Assembly (NCBI RefSeq): GCF_004358755.1
Contig: NZ_SMZY01000001.1
Location: 1,388,886 to 1,452,885, forward strand
Length of the DNA stretch: 64,000 bases
Source of the DNA: Peribacillus frigoritolerans
GTDB lineage: Bacteria > Bacillota > Bacilli > Bacillales > Bacillaceae
Direction: 5' to 3'
Shown here: in pieces, positions 29,530 through 38,043 of the stretch
How positions within the stretch are numbered: the first letter of the stretch is position 1
How the letters are laid out: the number at the start of each line of letters is the position of its first letter
Made by a program: the position numbers and the translations under genes
Notes under the pieces: model-generated
What the model was told of the DNA's origin: nothing
What the model saw: only the letters and a program-made list of their open reading frames with translations
Databases searched by the model: none

Positions 29530-30195
29530 TCAGAAACTTTGAAGAAGTGATTTCACGACCAAATACCATCCATCTACAAGCACAAACAGCAGAATTTTAA
29601 ATGGAAGGGAGATCATCACCGGCGGCAGCATCATCATTCCCATGGACATTAAAATACTAGCTACAACCATATCGATGACTAAGAATGGGATAAAGATCAT
29701 AAATCCTATTTGAAAAGCCGTTTTTATTTCACTGATGGCAAACGCAGGAACAAGTGCTGTAAGAGGAATATCTTCAACCGATTGGGGCTTGTCCATCTTT
29801 GCATATTCAAGAAACAGCGCTAAATCCTTTTGCCTTGTATGCTTGCTCATAAATTCCTTCAAAGGGAGTGCAGCTTTCTCATAAGCTTCCTCGAGGTCAA
29901 TTTCTTCATTAAATAATGGCGTAAGTGCCTGCTCATTTATTTCTGAAAAAGTCGGGGCCATTATGAAAAATGTCAGAAACAAGGCAATGCCGATCAGCAC
30001 CTGGTTTGGCGGCATCTGCTGGGTTGCAAGCGACGTTCTTACAAATGACAGGACAATTATGATTCTTGTAAAACATGTCATTAAGATTAAGATGCTTGGT
30101 GCGAGAGAAAGGACAGTCAGCAGCAGCAGCAATTTGACTGACGTGCTGACATTTTCTGCATCACTATTGCTGAAAATTTCCACAAATTCATTCAT
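29530..30195 (-). CDS. fliP: flagellar export apparatus protein FliP
   Basis: Pentameric export-gate core. The 221 residues include an N-terminal hydrophobic segment without a clear cleavable signal, TSLATQQMPPNQVLIGIALFL, and the C-terminal VVASILMSMGMMMLPP and PFKILLFVLVDGW motifs of the FliP/SpaP family. It overlaps fliO by four bases. Confidence 0.97.
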   Translation of the reverse strand: MNEFVEIFSNSDAENVSTSVKLLLLLTVLSLAPSILILMTCFTRIIIVLSFVRTSLATQQMPPNQVLIGIALFLTFFIMAPTFSEINEQALTPLFNEEIDLEEAYEKAALPLKEFMSKHTRQKDLALFLEYAKMDKPQSVEDIPLTALVPAFAISEIKTAFQIGFMIFIPFLVIDMVVASILMSMGMMMLPPVMISLPFKILLFVLVDGWYLVVKSLLQSF

Positions 30196-30854
30196 TTTGT
30201 GTGGTCCTTTCTGGCTAATTCCTCTAAGCTGCTTCGTCTATCTTTTTTTAATTGCTCCAGCTGTTCTTTAAAGGAAACTGAATGCCCGTCCGCCATCTCA
30301 TTATTTTTATTTTTAAATAACGGTGCTGTTGCGTTTTTAAGCCAGTCCTTCGTGTCGATTGCGGCAGCAAACCTCTGCTTATGTTCCTCTGTGATCTCCC
30401 TGCATTCATCTTCATCTTCAATCTCTTTCAGCAGCTGAACAGAATCTGAAACACCTACTACAAGGATTTTTTTTCCTACTTTAATTAGTTGGATGGAACG
30501 ATTCTGTCCGACACTTGTCCCGCCAAGGTTCTCAATGTAGTTTGATGAAGAAGTGAATTTGTTTCTTTTACTCACAAATTTCAGCAGTATGTAAATTAAA
30601 AATATGATAAATGCAGTTGCCAGGATCATCTTAATGAAGTCCCATGCTGTGACAGATGTGTCAGAATCTTGGTATCCAACATCCGATTTCACGCTGTTTT
30701 TTTCACTTTTACTGTCAGCCGTTTTTTCATCTGACCCGACCCAGTCTGCCACAGATTCAGCCCCCTGCTCCGCATGAACAGCTGACTCACTTTGCGGCAG
30801 CAGGAGGATAAGAAGAATCACAGCTATTGGTATCCATTTTATTTTCACTTGCAA
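30192..30854 (-). CDS. fliO: flagellar export assembly protein FliO (FliZ of Bacillus)
   Basis: Chaperone for assembly of the FliP ring. The 220-residue protein has a likely signal peptide (about 1-29, ending near VHA), an extracytoplasmic acidic/Ser-rich stretch, one membrane helix (about 68-92, FIKMILATAFIIFLIYILL), and a cytoplasmic FliO domain with GQNRSIQLIKVGKKILVVGV. Sequence conservation is low outside this domain. It sits between cheY and fliP and overlaps fliP by four bases. Confidence 0.93.
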   Translation of the reverse strand: MQVKIKWIPIAVILLILLLPQSESAVHAEQGAESVADWVGSDEKTADSKSEKNSVKSDVGYQDSDTSVTAWDFIKMILATAFIIFLIYILLKFVSKRNKFTSSSNYIENLGGTSVGQNRSIQLIKVGKKILVVGVSDSVQLLKEIEDEDECREITEEHKQRFAAAIDTKDWLKNATAPLFKNKNNEMADGHSVSFKEQLEQLKKDRRSSLEELARKDHTK

Positions 30855-30869
30855 GTGGGAAGACTCCTT

Positions 30870-31232
30870 TTAGCTTAATGTTTTGTTAATGGCTTCAAGC
30901 ACTCTGTCTGCCTGAAAGGGCTTCACGATAAAATCTTTTGCACCCGCTTGAATCGCATCAATGACCATAGCCTGCTGTCCCATTGCAGAACACATGATGA
31001 CTTTAGCGTGAGCGTTGATTTTTTTAATTTCTTTAAGGGCAGTAATGCCATCCATCTCCGGCATTGTGATATCCATTGTTATTAAATCCGGAAAGTGCTC
31101 TTTATACTTCTCTACAGCTTGTGCACCGTCAGCAGCTTCCGCTACGACATCAAATCCATTTTTTGTTAAGATATCTTTGATCATCATTCTCATAAATGCT
31201 GCATCGTCCACGATCATTATTTTATGTGCCAT
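30870..31232 (-). CDS. cheY: chemotaxis response regulator CheY
   Basis: Single-domain receiver that, when phosphorylated, binds FliM/FliY and in Bacillus promotes counter-clockwise rotation. In 120 residues: acidic pair Asp9-Asp10, phosphorylation site Asp54 (ITMDITMPEMDG), Thr/Ser region IMCSAMGQQ and Lys in FIVKPFQ. I start at 31232 (MAHKIMIVDD) behind GGGAGTG; five upstream in-frame codons are not family-like. It lies 21 nt after fliY. Confidence 0.98.
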   Translation of the reverse strand: MAHKIMIVDDAAFMRMMIKDILTKNGFDVVAEAADGAQAVEKYKEHFPDLITMDITMPEMDGITALKEIKKINAHAKVIMCSAMGQQAMVIDAIQAGAKDFIVKPFQADRVLEAINKTLS

Positions 31233-31253
31233 TCCAGTCACTCCCATGATTGA

Positions 31254-32375
31254 TTACTTAAGTTTATTTAAACGCTCTGACTGACTTAAAATATCTGTCA
31301 CCCGAACTCCGAAATTTTCTTCAATAACGACGACTTCCCCTTGAGCGACGATTTTGTTGTTGATCAGAATATCAACTGGTTCGCCTGCCAGTTTATCAAG
31401 CTCAATGATGGAGCCGGATGATAATTCCAGAATTTCTTTCACTGAACGCTTCGTGCGGCCAAGTTCAACAGTTACCTGAAGCGGGATATCCAGCAGCATA
31501 TCAAGATTTTTCATTTCATTTTGATACATTGGGACAGATTCGAAAGATGAAAATTCTGCCGGTTTTACATCGACTGGCTGCCTCTCTGCTCTTTGCTGGA
31601 CAGGCTGTGCAGGATAACTGCGCTGCTGCTCTGAATGAGCAGGTGCAGGTTTAATCCGAACTTCTTCTTCAATAGCTTCAATAGTCGCTGCTTGCTGCTT
31701 CGGGTTCATCAGCTCTTCAACAAGATCTTTTCCAAATTGAAGAGGCAGCAGCTGCATAATCTCTGAATCTATTAAGGCTCCAATTTTCAGTCTGAATGCT
31801 ACTTTTAAAAATAAATCATCCTTCGGAAAGGCTTCTGTACCCTCCCCTTCTTTTACATCCAAAAGTTCAATAAATGGAGGAGAGATGTCTACCTTTTTAT
31901 TGAAAATTGTAGACATTGACGTTGCAGCAGACCCCATCATTTGATTCATGGCTTCTTGAACCGCACTGAGCATGATTTCATCAAGTGATGAATCTGTAAT
32001 TTCACCATTTCCGCCTATCATTAAGTCAGCAATTATGGCAGCATCACTTTGCTTGATCACAAGCAAATTACTGCCGATAAATCCTTCTGTATAGTTCACC
32101 TTAATTGCTACATAGGGATGAGGAAATTCATCTGATAATCTTTGTCTCTGGACAACTGAAACTGTTGGAGTGGTAATTTCCACTTTTTGTTGCAGTAATG
32201 TAGATAGTGCTGTTGCTGAGCTGCCAAATGAAATATTGCCAATTTCCCCAATTGCATCTTTCTCCATGACATCCAAATAATCATCCGTATTTATCATATA
32301 ATCCTCTTCATCGCCTGAATCTGTACCCTTTAAAAGGGCATCAATCTCATCTTGAGATAACATACCATTATTCAC
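31254..32375 (-). CDS. fliY: flagellar switch protein / CheY-P phosphatase FliY
   Basis: Rotor protein combining an N-terminal CheY-binding peptide (LSQDEIDALLKG), a CheC-like phosphatase domain with two active sites (IGEIGNISFGSSATALSTLL in part; VQEAMNQMMGSAATSMSTI), a Pro/Gln-rich linker (about 225-275), and a C-terminal FliN domain (LDIPLQVTVELGRTKRSVKEIL in part). 373 residues, typical of Gram-positives that use FliY instead of FliN. It overlaps fliM by eight bases. Confidence 0.98.
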   Translation of the reverse strand: MNNGMLSQDEIDALLKGTDSGDEEDYMINTDDYLDVMEKDAIGEIGNISFGSSATALSTLLQQKVEITTPTVSVVQRQRLSDEFPHPYVAIKVNYTEGFIGSNLLVIKQSDAAIIADLMIGGNGEITDSSLDEIMLSAVQEAMNQMMGSAATSMSTIFNKKVDISPPFIELLDVKEGEGTEAFPKDDLFLKVAFRLKIGALIDSEIMQLLPLQFGKDLVEELMNPKQQAATIEAIEEEVRIKPAPAHSEQQRSYPAQPVQQRAERQPVDVKPAEFSSFESVPMYQNEMKNLDMLLDIPLQVTVELGRTKRSVKEILELSSGSIIELDKLAGEPVDILINNKIVAQGEVVVIEENFGVRVTDILSQSERLNKLK

Positions 32376-33366
32376 TATCTTCGTGCCCCCTTTGATAATG
32401 GCCGATTATTTGCACAGCTGCTTTTCTTTTTATTTTTCCGGGCTGACCATAAAATTTAGGTTTATCTCCAATTTTGACCACCAAAGGCTGATCAATGGCT
32501 TTTTCAAGCTGTATCACATCTCCAGCTTGAATGTCTAAAAATTCTTGAATTGAAATCTCTGAAATCCCAAGTTCTGCAATAATCTGAAGTTCTGCTGATT
32601 GAATTTTTCTCTCCAGTGCTTCTACTTCGTTTGGCTTTGGTTCTTTTCTTTCAGACTGCATCCAAAAGTGAACACTTAACCGCGGAATAATCGGTTCCAA
32701 GATCACATGCGGAATACAGAGATTTATCATGCCGCTTGTTTCGCCAATCTGTGTGTTCAGCGATATGACAACTACTGTTTCATTCGGTGATACCATCTGC
32801 AGAAACTGTGGGTTGATTTCAAGATTATTCATACTTGGCTCTATACTATAGATCGAACTCCATGCCTCTTTATAGTTATCAAGCGATTTTTCGAACAAGT
32901 TTGACATAATTCTGTTTTCGATTTCCGTTAATTGATCTGTTTTATTTACCCCTGTGCCCAGCCCTCCCATCAGCCTGTCCATCATGGCATAAGCGATATT
33001 AGGATTGACTTCCATTACAATTCGTCCATTTAAAGGGTTCACTTCAAATACATTAAGAATCGTCATCTTTGGAATCGAGCGGATAAATTCTTCATATGGC
33101 AGCTGATCTACAGACCCCACGCTGATTTGGACATACGTTCTGAGCTGAGCTGAAAAATAAGTGGTCAAAAGCCGTGCAAAGTTTTCATGAATTCTGGTTA
33201 AGCTTCTGATTTGATCTTTAGAGAACCTGAGAGCTCTCTTAAAATCATAAACTTTCACTCTCCGCTCTGTTTCTTCTTTTTTCAATTCATCAGCATCCAT
33301 TTCACCTGACGAAATAGCTGACAGCAAAGCATCTATTTCATTTTGAGACAGTATTTCACTTGTCAT
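32368..33366 (-). CDS. fliM: flagellar motor switch protein FliM
   Basis: Middle C-ring protein that receives CheY-P. The N-terminal EIDALL peptide (LSQNEIDALLSA) binds CheY-P, the middle CheC-like domain lacks catalytic pairs, and the C-terminal SPOA domain (AELGISEISIQEFLDIQAGD in part) contacts FliY. I start at ATG 33366 behind GGAGGTGT, giving 332 residues; an upstream in-frame codon adds seven residues (MHRRCEC) with no family support. Confidence 0.98.
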   Translation of the reverse strand: MTSEILSQNEIDALLSAISSGEMDADELKKEETERRVKVYDFKRALRFSKDQIRSLTRIHENFARLLTTYFSAQLRTYVQISVGSVDQLPYEEFIRSIPKMTILNVFEVNPLNGRIVMEVNPNIAYAMMDRLMGGLGTGVNKTDQLTEIENRIMSNLFEKSLDNYKEAWSSIYSIEPSMNNLEINPQFLQMVSPNETVVVISLNTQIGETSGMINLCIPHVILEPIIPRLSVHFWMQSERKEPKPNEVEALERKIQSAELQIIAELGISEISIQEFLDIQAGDVIQLEKAIDQPLVVKIGDKPKFYGQPGKIKRKAAVQIIGHYQRGHEDSE

Positions 33367-33402
33367 GCATTCACACCTCCTGTGCATGGGATTTATGCCA
33401 GC

Positions 33403-33834
33403 CTATTGAATGATATAGGAGGTTGTGTAGACCTTCTGGATTTTCCCTTTTTGCATCAAATCGTTTGCCCGCTTTTTAACCGTTTCTTTAAAAGCGTTCA
33501 TACCGTCTTTGCCTTCCAATTTCTCTGCAGGAATATTTGAAAGCTCTGAAATGATGATATCCCTGACTTGAAATTCTCTTTTTTCGAGCTCTTCTTTCGC
33601 TTTCTTGCTGTCCGTTTCTAATTTAAAAGACAGACGGACAATGTTGTCACTAGCAAGATTTGTCGTGATTTCCGGAAGGTCAAAGGAATACTCGATTACT
33701 TCATCAATAGACGGCTCTTTTACTTTTGCTTCAGCAGTATCCATAAAATTTGTAACGATAACTAATGCTGTTACACCTATTAACGTAACGGATGTAATGA
33801 TGACAAGCATGATGGTTAATAATTTTTTATTCAT
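33403..33834 (-). CDS. fliL: flagellar basal body-associated protein FliL
   Basis: Single-pass membrane protein ringing the stator and supporting motor output. In 143 residues: N-terminal anchor helix (about 4-28), short linker, and an extracytoplasmic SPFH-like FliL domain with [31 protein letters not shown] and [11 protein letters not shown]. The ATG at 33834 lies nine nt after GGAGG; a GTG two codons earlier is too close. It overlaps swrD by eight bases. Confidence 0.96.
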   Translation of the reverse strand: MNKKLLTIMLVIITSVTLIGVTALVIVTNFMDTAEAKVKEPSIDEVIEYSFDLPEITTNLASDNIVRLSFKLETDSKKAKEELEKREFQVRDIIISELSNIPAEKLEGKDGMNAFKETVKKRANDLMQKGKIQKVYTTSYIIQ

Positions 33835-34048
33835 GATCACACACCTCCGGAGAACCTGTTGTATGTAATAGATGAATTTCTCTATAAAAATTGCGGGTTA
33901 ATAACGCTACAGCGGCTTCTGATTCTTTTACAACAAACTTTTTCCCGCTTGTCAGCGTGATGGTAGTGTCCGGAAAAGATTCGACCTGCTCTATGTAAAT
34001 CGCATTTAATGTAAATGACTTTCCGTTCAAACGAGTTAATAAAATCAA
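33827..34048 (-). CDS. swrD: SwrD/FlbD-family flagellar protein
   Basis: A 73-residue FlbD-family protein, in B. subtilis (SwrD, YlzI) needed for full motor torque and swarming. Family core: [22 protein letters not shown] then [19 protein letters not shown]. The start appears to be TTG at 34048, the only initiation-type codon that places the conserved TRLNG near the N-terminus. No Shine-Dalgarno sequence precedes it; instead a hairpin sits seven nt upstream. Translation may be coupled to flgE or kept low. The stop overlaps the fliL start. Confidence 0.9.
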   Translation of the reverse strand: MILLTRLNGKSFTLNAIYIEQVESFPDTTITLTSGKKFVVKESEAAVALLTRNFYREIHLLHTTGSPEVCDHE

Positions 34049-34055
34049 ATGCTGC

Positions 34056-34081
34056 GGGGTTCATATAAAGATATGAGCCCC
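34056..34081 (-). other. hairpin immediately upstream of swrD
   Basis: GGGGCTCATAT and ATATGAACCCC pair at ten of eleven positions around a four-base loop (minus strand). It ends seven nt before the TTG start of swrD, and its 5' arm contains the only G-rich sequence that could act as a ribosome binding site. No U-tract follows, so it is not a normal terminator. Confidence 0.6.
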
Positions 34082-34094
34082 TTGCCCCCCAAAC

Positions 34095-35063
34095 TTAACG
34101 TTTTAAATTCATTAATTCCTGAAGAATTTCATCAGATGTTGTTATAATTTTTGTATTTGACTGGAAACCGCGCTGAGCCACAATCATTTCTGTGAATTCA
34201 TCTGCAAGGTCCACGTTTGACATTTCAAGCATTCCGGCCATGATTGTTGCTGTACCGTCTTGGCCAGGGACTGAAAGTTCGTCGAGCTGAATTCCGGCAG
34301 TTACATTGGTATTAAGAGTTCCTGAGTTACTTGATTGCTTGTACAGGTTACCTCCAACTTTTTCTAGACCGCCTTCATTTGCGAAATTAGCTACCCTGAT
34401 TTGTCCTGCAAATCTTAATTGACCTCCATCATCTACAAAATTCACCGTACCATCTGGGCCAATATTAAAACTTTTAGCTGTTAACGGAATTTGAATTAGT
34501 CCTGCACTAGCTCCAGCAGGAGTTGTTGACCAAGTTGATTCGGTAGTTGCATTACCAGGGGTTTTATCTCCGGTTTGGCCTACCAGATAATAGCCATCTG
34601 ATGTTACTAGATATCCTTTATCATCTAAATAGAAATTTCCTGCACGTGTATAGCTTAAATCCATTGCAGTATCAATTGGTTCTGTAATTTTGTTGTTCCC
34701 TTTTGCTGTGCCAATATCTTCGTTTACTTTGTTAGGGTCTTTTATCGTCCCAACCACAAAAAATCCATCTCCAGCTAAAGCAAGGTCAAGCGTTCTGCCT
34801 GTTGTTTGATTTGAACCTGCTGTGTGAATTGTATCAATTGAACTAAGTGCTGAACCAAGTCCAACCTGCTTGGCATTCATACCGCTTGTATTTCCAGTAG
34901 CTGCACTTGCGCCGGCAATCTGCTGATTGATTAAATCTTTATAAGTCACACGGCCTTTCTTAAATCCGTATGTATTTACGTTTGCGATGTTGTTTCCGAT
35001 CACATCAAGCTTTGTTTGGAAATTTTTCATGCCGCTTACTCCAGAATACATTGAACGTAACAT
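34095..35063 (-). CDS. flgE: flagellar hook protein FlgE
   Basis: Structural subunit of the hook. 322 residues with N-terminal flg_bb_rod (MLRSMYSGVSGMKNFQTKLD, in part; GNNIANVNTYGFKKG), the FlgE/F/G core (LALAGDGFFVV, YTRAGNFYLDDKGYLV) and the C-terminal coiled-coil segment ending FQSNTKIITTSDEILQELM. It is about 60 residues longer than the B. subtilis hook protein as I remember it, the extra lying in the variable surface domain (Thr/Ser/Gly-rich, about 150-190). B. subtilis genes at this place have been called flgG as well as flgE; flgD next door supports hook. A small palindrome (TCAGCAT / ATGCTGA) precedes its start. Confidence 0.95.
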   Translation of the reverse strand: MLRSMYSGVSGMKNFQTKLDVIGNNIANVNTYGFKKGRVTYKDLINQQIAGASAATGNTSGMNAKQVGLGSALSSIDTIHTAGSNQTTGRTLDLALAGDGFFVVGTIKDPNKVNEDIGTAKGNNKITEPIDTAMDLSYTRAGNFYLDDKGYLVTSDGYYLVGQTGDKTPGNATTESTWSTTPAGASAGLIQIPLTAKSFNIGPDGTVNFVDDGGQLRFAGQIRVANFANEGGLEKVGGNLYKQSSNSGTLNTNVTAGIQLDELSVPGQDGTATIMAGMLEMSNVDLADEFTEMIVAQRGFQSNTKIITTSDEILQELMNLKR

Positions 35064-35120
35064 AGATTTGCTCTCCCTTTATGTCAGCATTTGATGCTGA
35101 ATCAATTTGAATTTCAAAAA

Positions 35121-35558
35121 TTAAGAATCCTGGACTGTCACCTTTGTGATCAAAGCGCTGGGCACTTCTTTTCCATCCTGCATTTCCAGAATAATATCTG
35201 CACCTGATTGTTTAATGGATTTAACAATCCCTGAAGACTTTCCATCACCTGACTCCCACTCAACTTGTTTTCCTATCATTTCAGAGTACTTTAAAATACC
35301 GTCATTCACTTGAAGCTGAATGAAATCACTGAGCTGGGTACTCATATTTGTCATTTGCTCAAGTGAGGAAAAACTGGCCATCTGGGAAATGAATTCTTTA
35401 TCCTCCATTGGATTTAGCGGATCCTGATTTTGAAGCTGGGCAATCAGGATTTTCAAAAAGTCGTCTTTTCCTAAACTGGATTTTCCTCCGGTTCGTTCTG
35501 CAGTATTAATAGAAGATATGAGCAGTCCTGCATCAATTGTGGTTTGAGTCATTTTCAT
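35121..35558 (-). CDS. flgD: hook assembly scaffolding protein FlgD
   Basis: Caps the growing hook. 145 residues with the hallmark [20 protein letters not shown] followed by [17 protein letters not shown], then a short C-terminal region ([18 protein letters not shown]). The large Ig/tudor-like cap domain of enteric FlgD is missing, as is usual for Bacillus. It lies between fliK and flgE. Confidence 0.97.
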   Translation of the reverse strand: MKMTQTTIDAGLLISSINTAERTGGKSSLGKDDFLKILIAQLQNQDPLNPMEDKEFISQMASFSSLEQMTNMSTQLSDFIQLQVNDGILKYSEMIGKQVEWESGDGKSSGIVKSIKQSGADIILEMQDGKEVPSALITKVTVQDS

Positions 35559-35565
35559 CCTCCGC

Positions 35566-36978
35566 TTACGTCAACATATTTAAATGAGTTTTGAACGTAT
35601 CTTTTTCATCTTCTTTCAATTCTTCTCTTTCTTGTTCACGGCGATGGTGATCATCTTCTTCATGTTTACGATTGAATGAAGGCTCAAGTTGTTCGCCGTA
35701 AATTTCAAACCTGTCAACCTGGATACTCATAGCTGGAAGTACTTGCTTCAGCTGATGAATGCCTTGTTCAACCAGCTCTTTGGCGGATTGTGTAGAAGTA
35801 ATGATTTTCGCAATCGTTTTCCCATCTTGCTGCTGAAGTTTTACTGTCAGCATCCCTAAATGCTCCGGTGCTAAACGGATCGTCATTTGAGATGAACCAA
35901 AGGCTGTGAAAAGTGGTTTGGAGCGTTTAAATGCTTCTGTTACTTGATTAATAAATAGCTGCTGATTAGAAGAGCCTGAACTCTCCTTAACTGATATGGT
36001 GAAAACTTCCGCTTTTCCAGCATTTCCTTTTAAAACACTTTCTGAAAAAGCGTAACTGCTTTGTGCATCTGGACCGGTCACGCCTATAGCAGGAATAATC
36101 TTACTTACTTCGGTGTTTTCGAATTTGGATTTCTCAAATGATACTAATGAATTAGTATTAACTGGATAATCCGTTTGGCTCACATCCATATCTAAGGCTC
36201 TTGAAATTTCTCCTTTGCTGCCGGTTATGTTCTGTCTAAAAAAGAGGCTTGTGTAAATTTCCTGTCCTTTTATTCTTGCTGATAGTGGGGTTCTAACGTT
36301 CGCTTCTTCCATAATCTTCTCAGCATCTAATCTCAATACGGATTGGTTCAGCTTCTCATGTGCAGCAGTTTGCAAAAGATTAAAACGATTGATTGCAGGT
36401 CTGTTCATTTGATTTTCACTCTGATCATATTCTTCAAAGATCTTTAGTGCTTCTATAAGCGGTGTGTCCTTTTGTACAAGATCAGGCTTATTATTAGTAA
36501 AATGGAAAATCACCTCATTTTTAAGCTCAATCACTTCCTTTGAACCGGGCAGCTGCATAATTCCAGCAAGTACAGTAAGCTGTTTCACTATATCTTCAGC
36601 AGGATGTTCTTCCAGCTGAGCAAAGAGATCCTCCATAGATCGAGAGTGATTTAAGATTGAAAGGATGATACCGGCTTCTTCCTCATTTACAAGCCCTGCT
36701 ATTTCATCAGTCTTTTCACTTACCATTTTAGATTGAATGAAGTACCCATCTTCCATTGGTAATGAGGTTAAGAGATTCCCCATTTCCTCTTTAAGTTCAT
36801 TAAACTCAAATTCTTCAACTGTTTTTTCATCAGCCTTCTCGGATTCTGCTGAATGATTTTCTTGATCAATAATCAGCAATTTATTAAAAAAAGGCTGAAA
36901 AGAAGCTGATTGCTCACTTTTTTGAATAGTATTCTGCCATGCAGTTCCTGCACTTAGTGAATCAGCCGATATTTTCAC
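35566..36978 (-). CDS. fliK: flagellar hook-length control protein FliK
   Basis: Secreted ruler that measures hook length and triggers the FlhB substrate switch. 470 residues: a long, poorly conserved Glu/Gln-rich N-terminal ruler region and a C-terminal Flg_hook domain (about 365-440) with [20 protein letters not shown] and [18 protein letters not shown]. The tail ends in a strongly charged stretch ([19 protein letters not shown]). N-terminal half is identifiable only by position; the C-terminal domain is convincing. Compare YlqG at 55225, which ends in a similar domain. Confidence 0.95.
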   Translation of the reverse strand: MKISADSLSAGTAWQNTIQKSEQSASFQPFFNKLLIIDQENHSAESEKADEKTVEEFEFNELKEEMGNLLTSLPMEDGYFIQSKMVSEKTDEIAGLVNEEEAGIILSILNHSRSMEDLFAQLEEHPAEDIVKQLTVLAGIMQLPGSKEVIELKNEVIFHFTNNKPDLVQKDTPLIEALKIFEEYDQSENQMNRPAINRFNLLQTAAHEKLNQSVLRLDAEKIMEEANVRTPLSARIKGQEIYTSLFFRQNITGSKGEISRALDMDVSQTDYPVNTNSLVSFEKSKFENTEVSKIIPAIGVTGPDAQSSYAFSESVLKGNAGKAEVFTISVKESSGSSNQQLFINQVTEAFKRSKPLFTAFGSSQMTIRLAPEHLGMLTVKLQQQDGKTIAKIITSTQSAKELVEQGIHQLKQVLPAMSIQVDRFEIYGEQLEPSFNRKHEEDDHHRREQEREELKEDEKDTFKTHLNMLT

Positions 36979-37003
36979 CTTTTCACCTCCTGGTCAAGTC
37001 ATC

Positions 37004-37588
37004 TCAAGAATCAGCAAGCATCTTTGTATATCTCGCAGCATCTTCAGCTGGCATTTTTTCCATTACTGCAATGACCTGATCGTCATTAATAGACGTTAAA
37101 ATCCTTAATGCCTCTTCATCTGAAAGAAAAGGAATAATTTCAGCCGCTTTTTTGCTGGACATCTTTTCATAGAGTTTGGCAATGTCTTTGCCTTCTTTTT
37201 CTTTGTTGTCAGATGCCTGAAGCTGTTCTTTTAAAGACTTTACTTCTTGGCTGAGCTGCTGTATTTCTCTTACTTTCAGGTCTGCGTCATTTTCCAAAGC
37301 TGAGATTTCCTGCTGCTGTTTTTCAATGGTGGTTTTCTGAAGTTTATTTTCTTCCTCAAGCTCTGCTGTAGGGGCGGCATCTGCATTTTTGCTGTTATTT
37401 TTCTCTTGAACACTCGTAAGCTCTGCAGTTCCTGGTATATGCGAGATGGCTGCTTTCAATTTCCCGGCCACATCAACGCCTGCGACTGTTAGAATGACCG
37501 TAATGAAAGTGAGAGTAAAAAGGACGGGAATAACAATTACAAATAACGTCCATTGAAGCTTGCTTGAATCATTCTCATTGTTTTTCAC
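37004..37588 (-). CDS. ylxF: YlxF, MotE/MgtE-N-like flagellar chaperone-family protein
   Basis: 194 residues: one N-terminal membrane helix (about 13-38), a coiled coil (about 75-130, rich in Gln, Glu, Lys) and a C-terminal MgtE N-terminal-like superhelix (LYEKMSSKKAAEIIPFLSDEE in part; AVMEKMPAEDAARYTKMLA). Related proteins (MotE) assist stator protein stability in other bacteria; for YlxF this is inference. It lies between fliJ and fliK as in B. subtilis. Confidence 0.9.
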   Translation of the reverse strand: MKNNENDSSKLQWTLFVIVIPVLFTLTFITVILTVAGVDVAGKLKAAISHIPGTAELTSVQEKNNSKNADAAPTAELEEENKLQKTTIEKQQQEISALENDADLKVREIQQLSQEVKSLKEQLQASDNKEKEGKDIAKLYEKMSSKKAAEIIPFLSDEEALRILTSINDDQVIAVMEKMPAEDAARYTKMLADS

Positions 37589-37599
37589 AGTATTTTCAC

Positions 37600-38043
37600 C
37601 TAATTCCCCCGAAGTGCAAAGGCTTGAATCGAGAGATCATCCATGAACTTTGATTCTGACGCTTTCACATGTTCGAGATGTACTTCATAATGCTTTTCTT
37701 TCATTTTTTCATATTTCTTTACTTCGATATTCTTTTCAGTAAGCTCAAGCTGTTTTTCTTGCATGTTGTCCCGGGTAATAACCACAAGTCTCTGATAATG
37801 ACTGATTGTTTTTTCTAAGTTTGTAACAAACTGCTGAAAGTGGCGGATTTCCTGAACAGGCATGCCTGTGTTCAGCTCTCTTGCTGTTCTCTCTTCGAGC
37901 ACTTCTTTTTTCTTCAAGCTGTCATACAGCTTTTCCGCCGCTTTTTCAAACTCAGTAACAGAGCGGTTATAATCTTGAAGAGACTTTTCTTTTTCATTTT
38001 CTTTTAATTCGAGCACTTTTTGAAACCGGTATGTATATTTCAC
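37600..38043 (-). CDS. fliJ: flagellar export protein FliJ
   Basis: Stalk of the FliI ATPase ring that contacts FlhA. The 147 residues are almost entirely antiparallel coiled coil, opening YTYRFQKVLELKENEKEKS, the typical FliJ N-terminus, and ending in SKFMDDLSIQAFALRG. It overlaps fliI by four bases. Confidence 0.96.
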   Translation of the reverse strand: MKYTYRFQKVLELKENEKEKSLQDYNRSVTEFEKAAEKLYDSLKKKEVLEERTARELNTGMPVQEIRHFQQFVTNLEKTISHYQRLVVITRDNMQEKQLELTEKNIEVKKYEKMKEKHYEVHLEHVKASESKFMDDLSIQAFALRGN

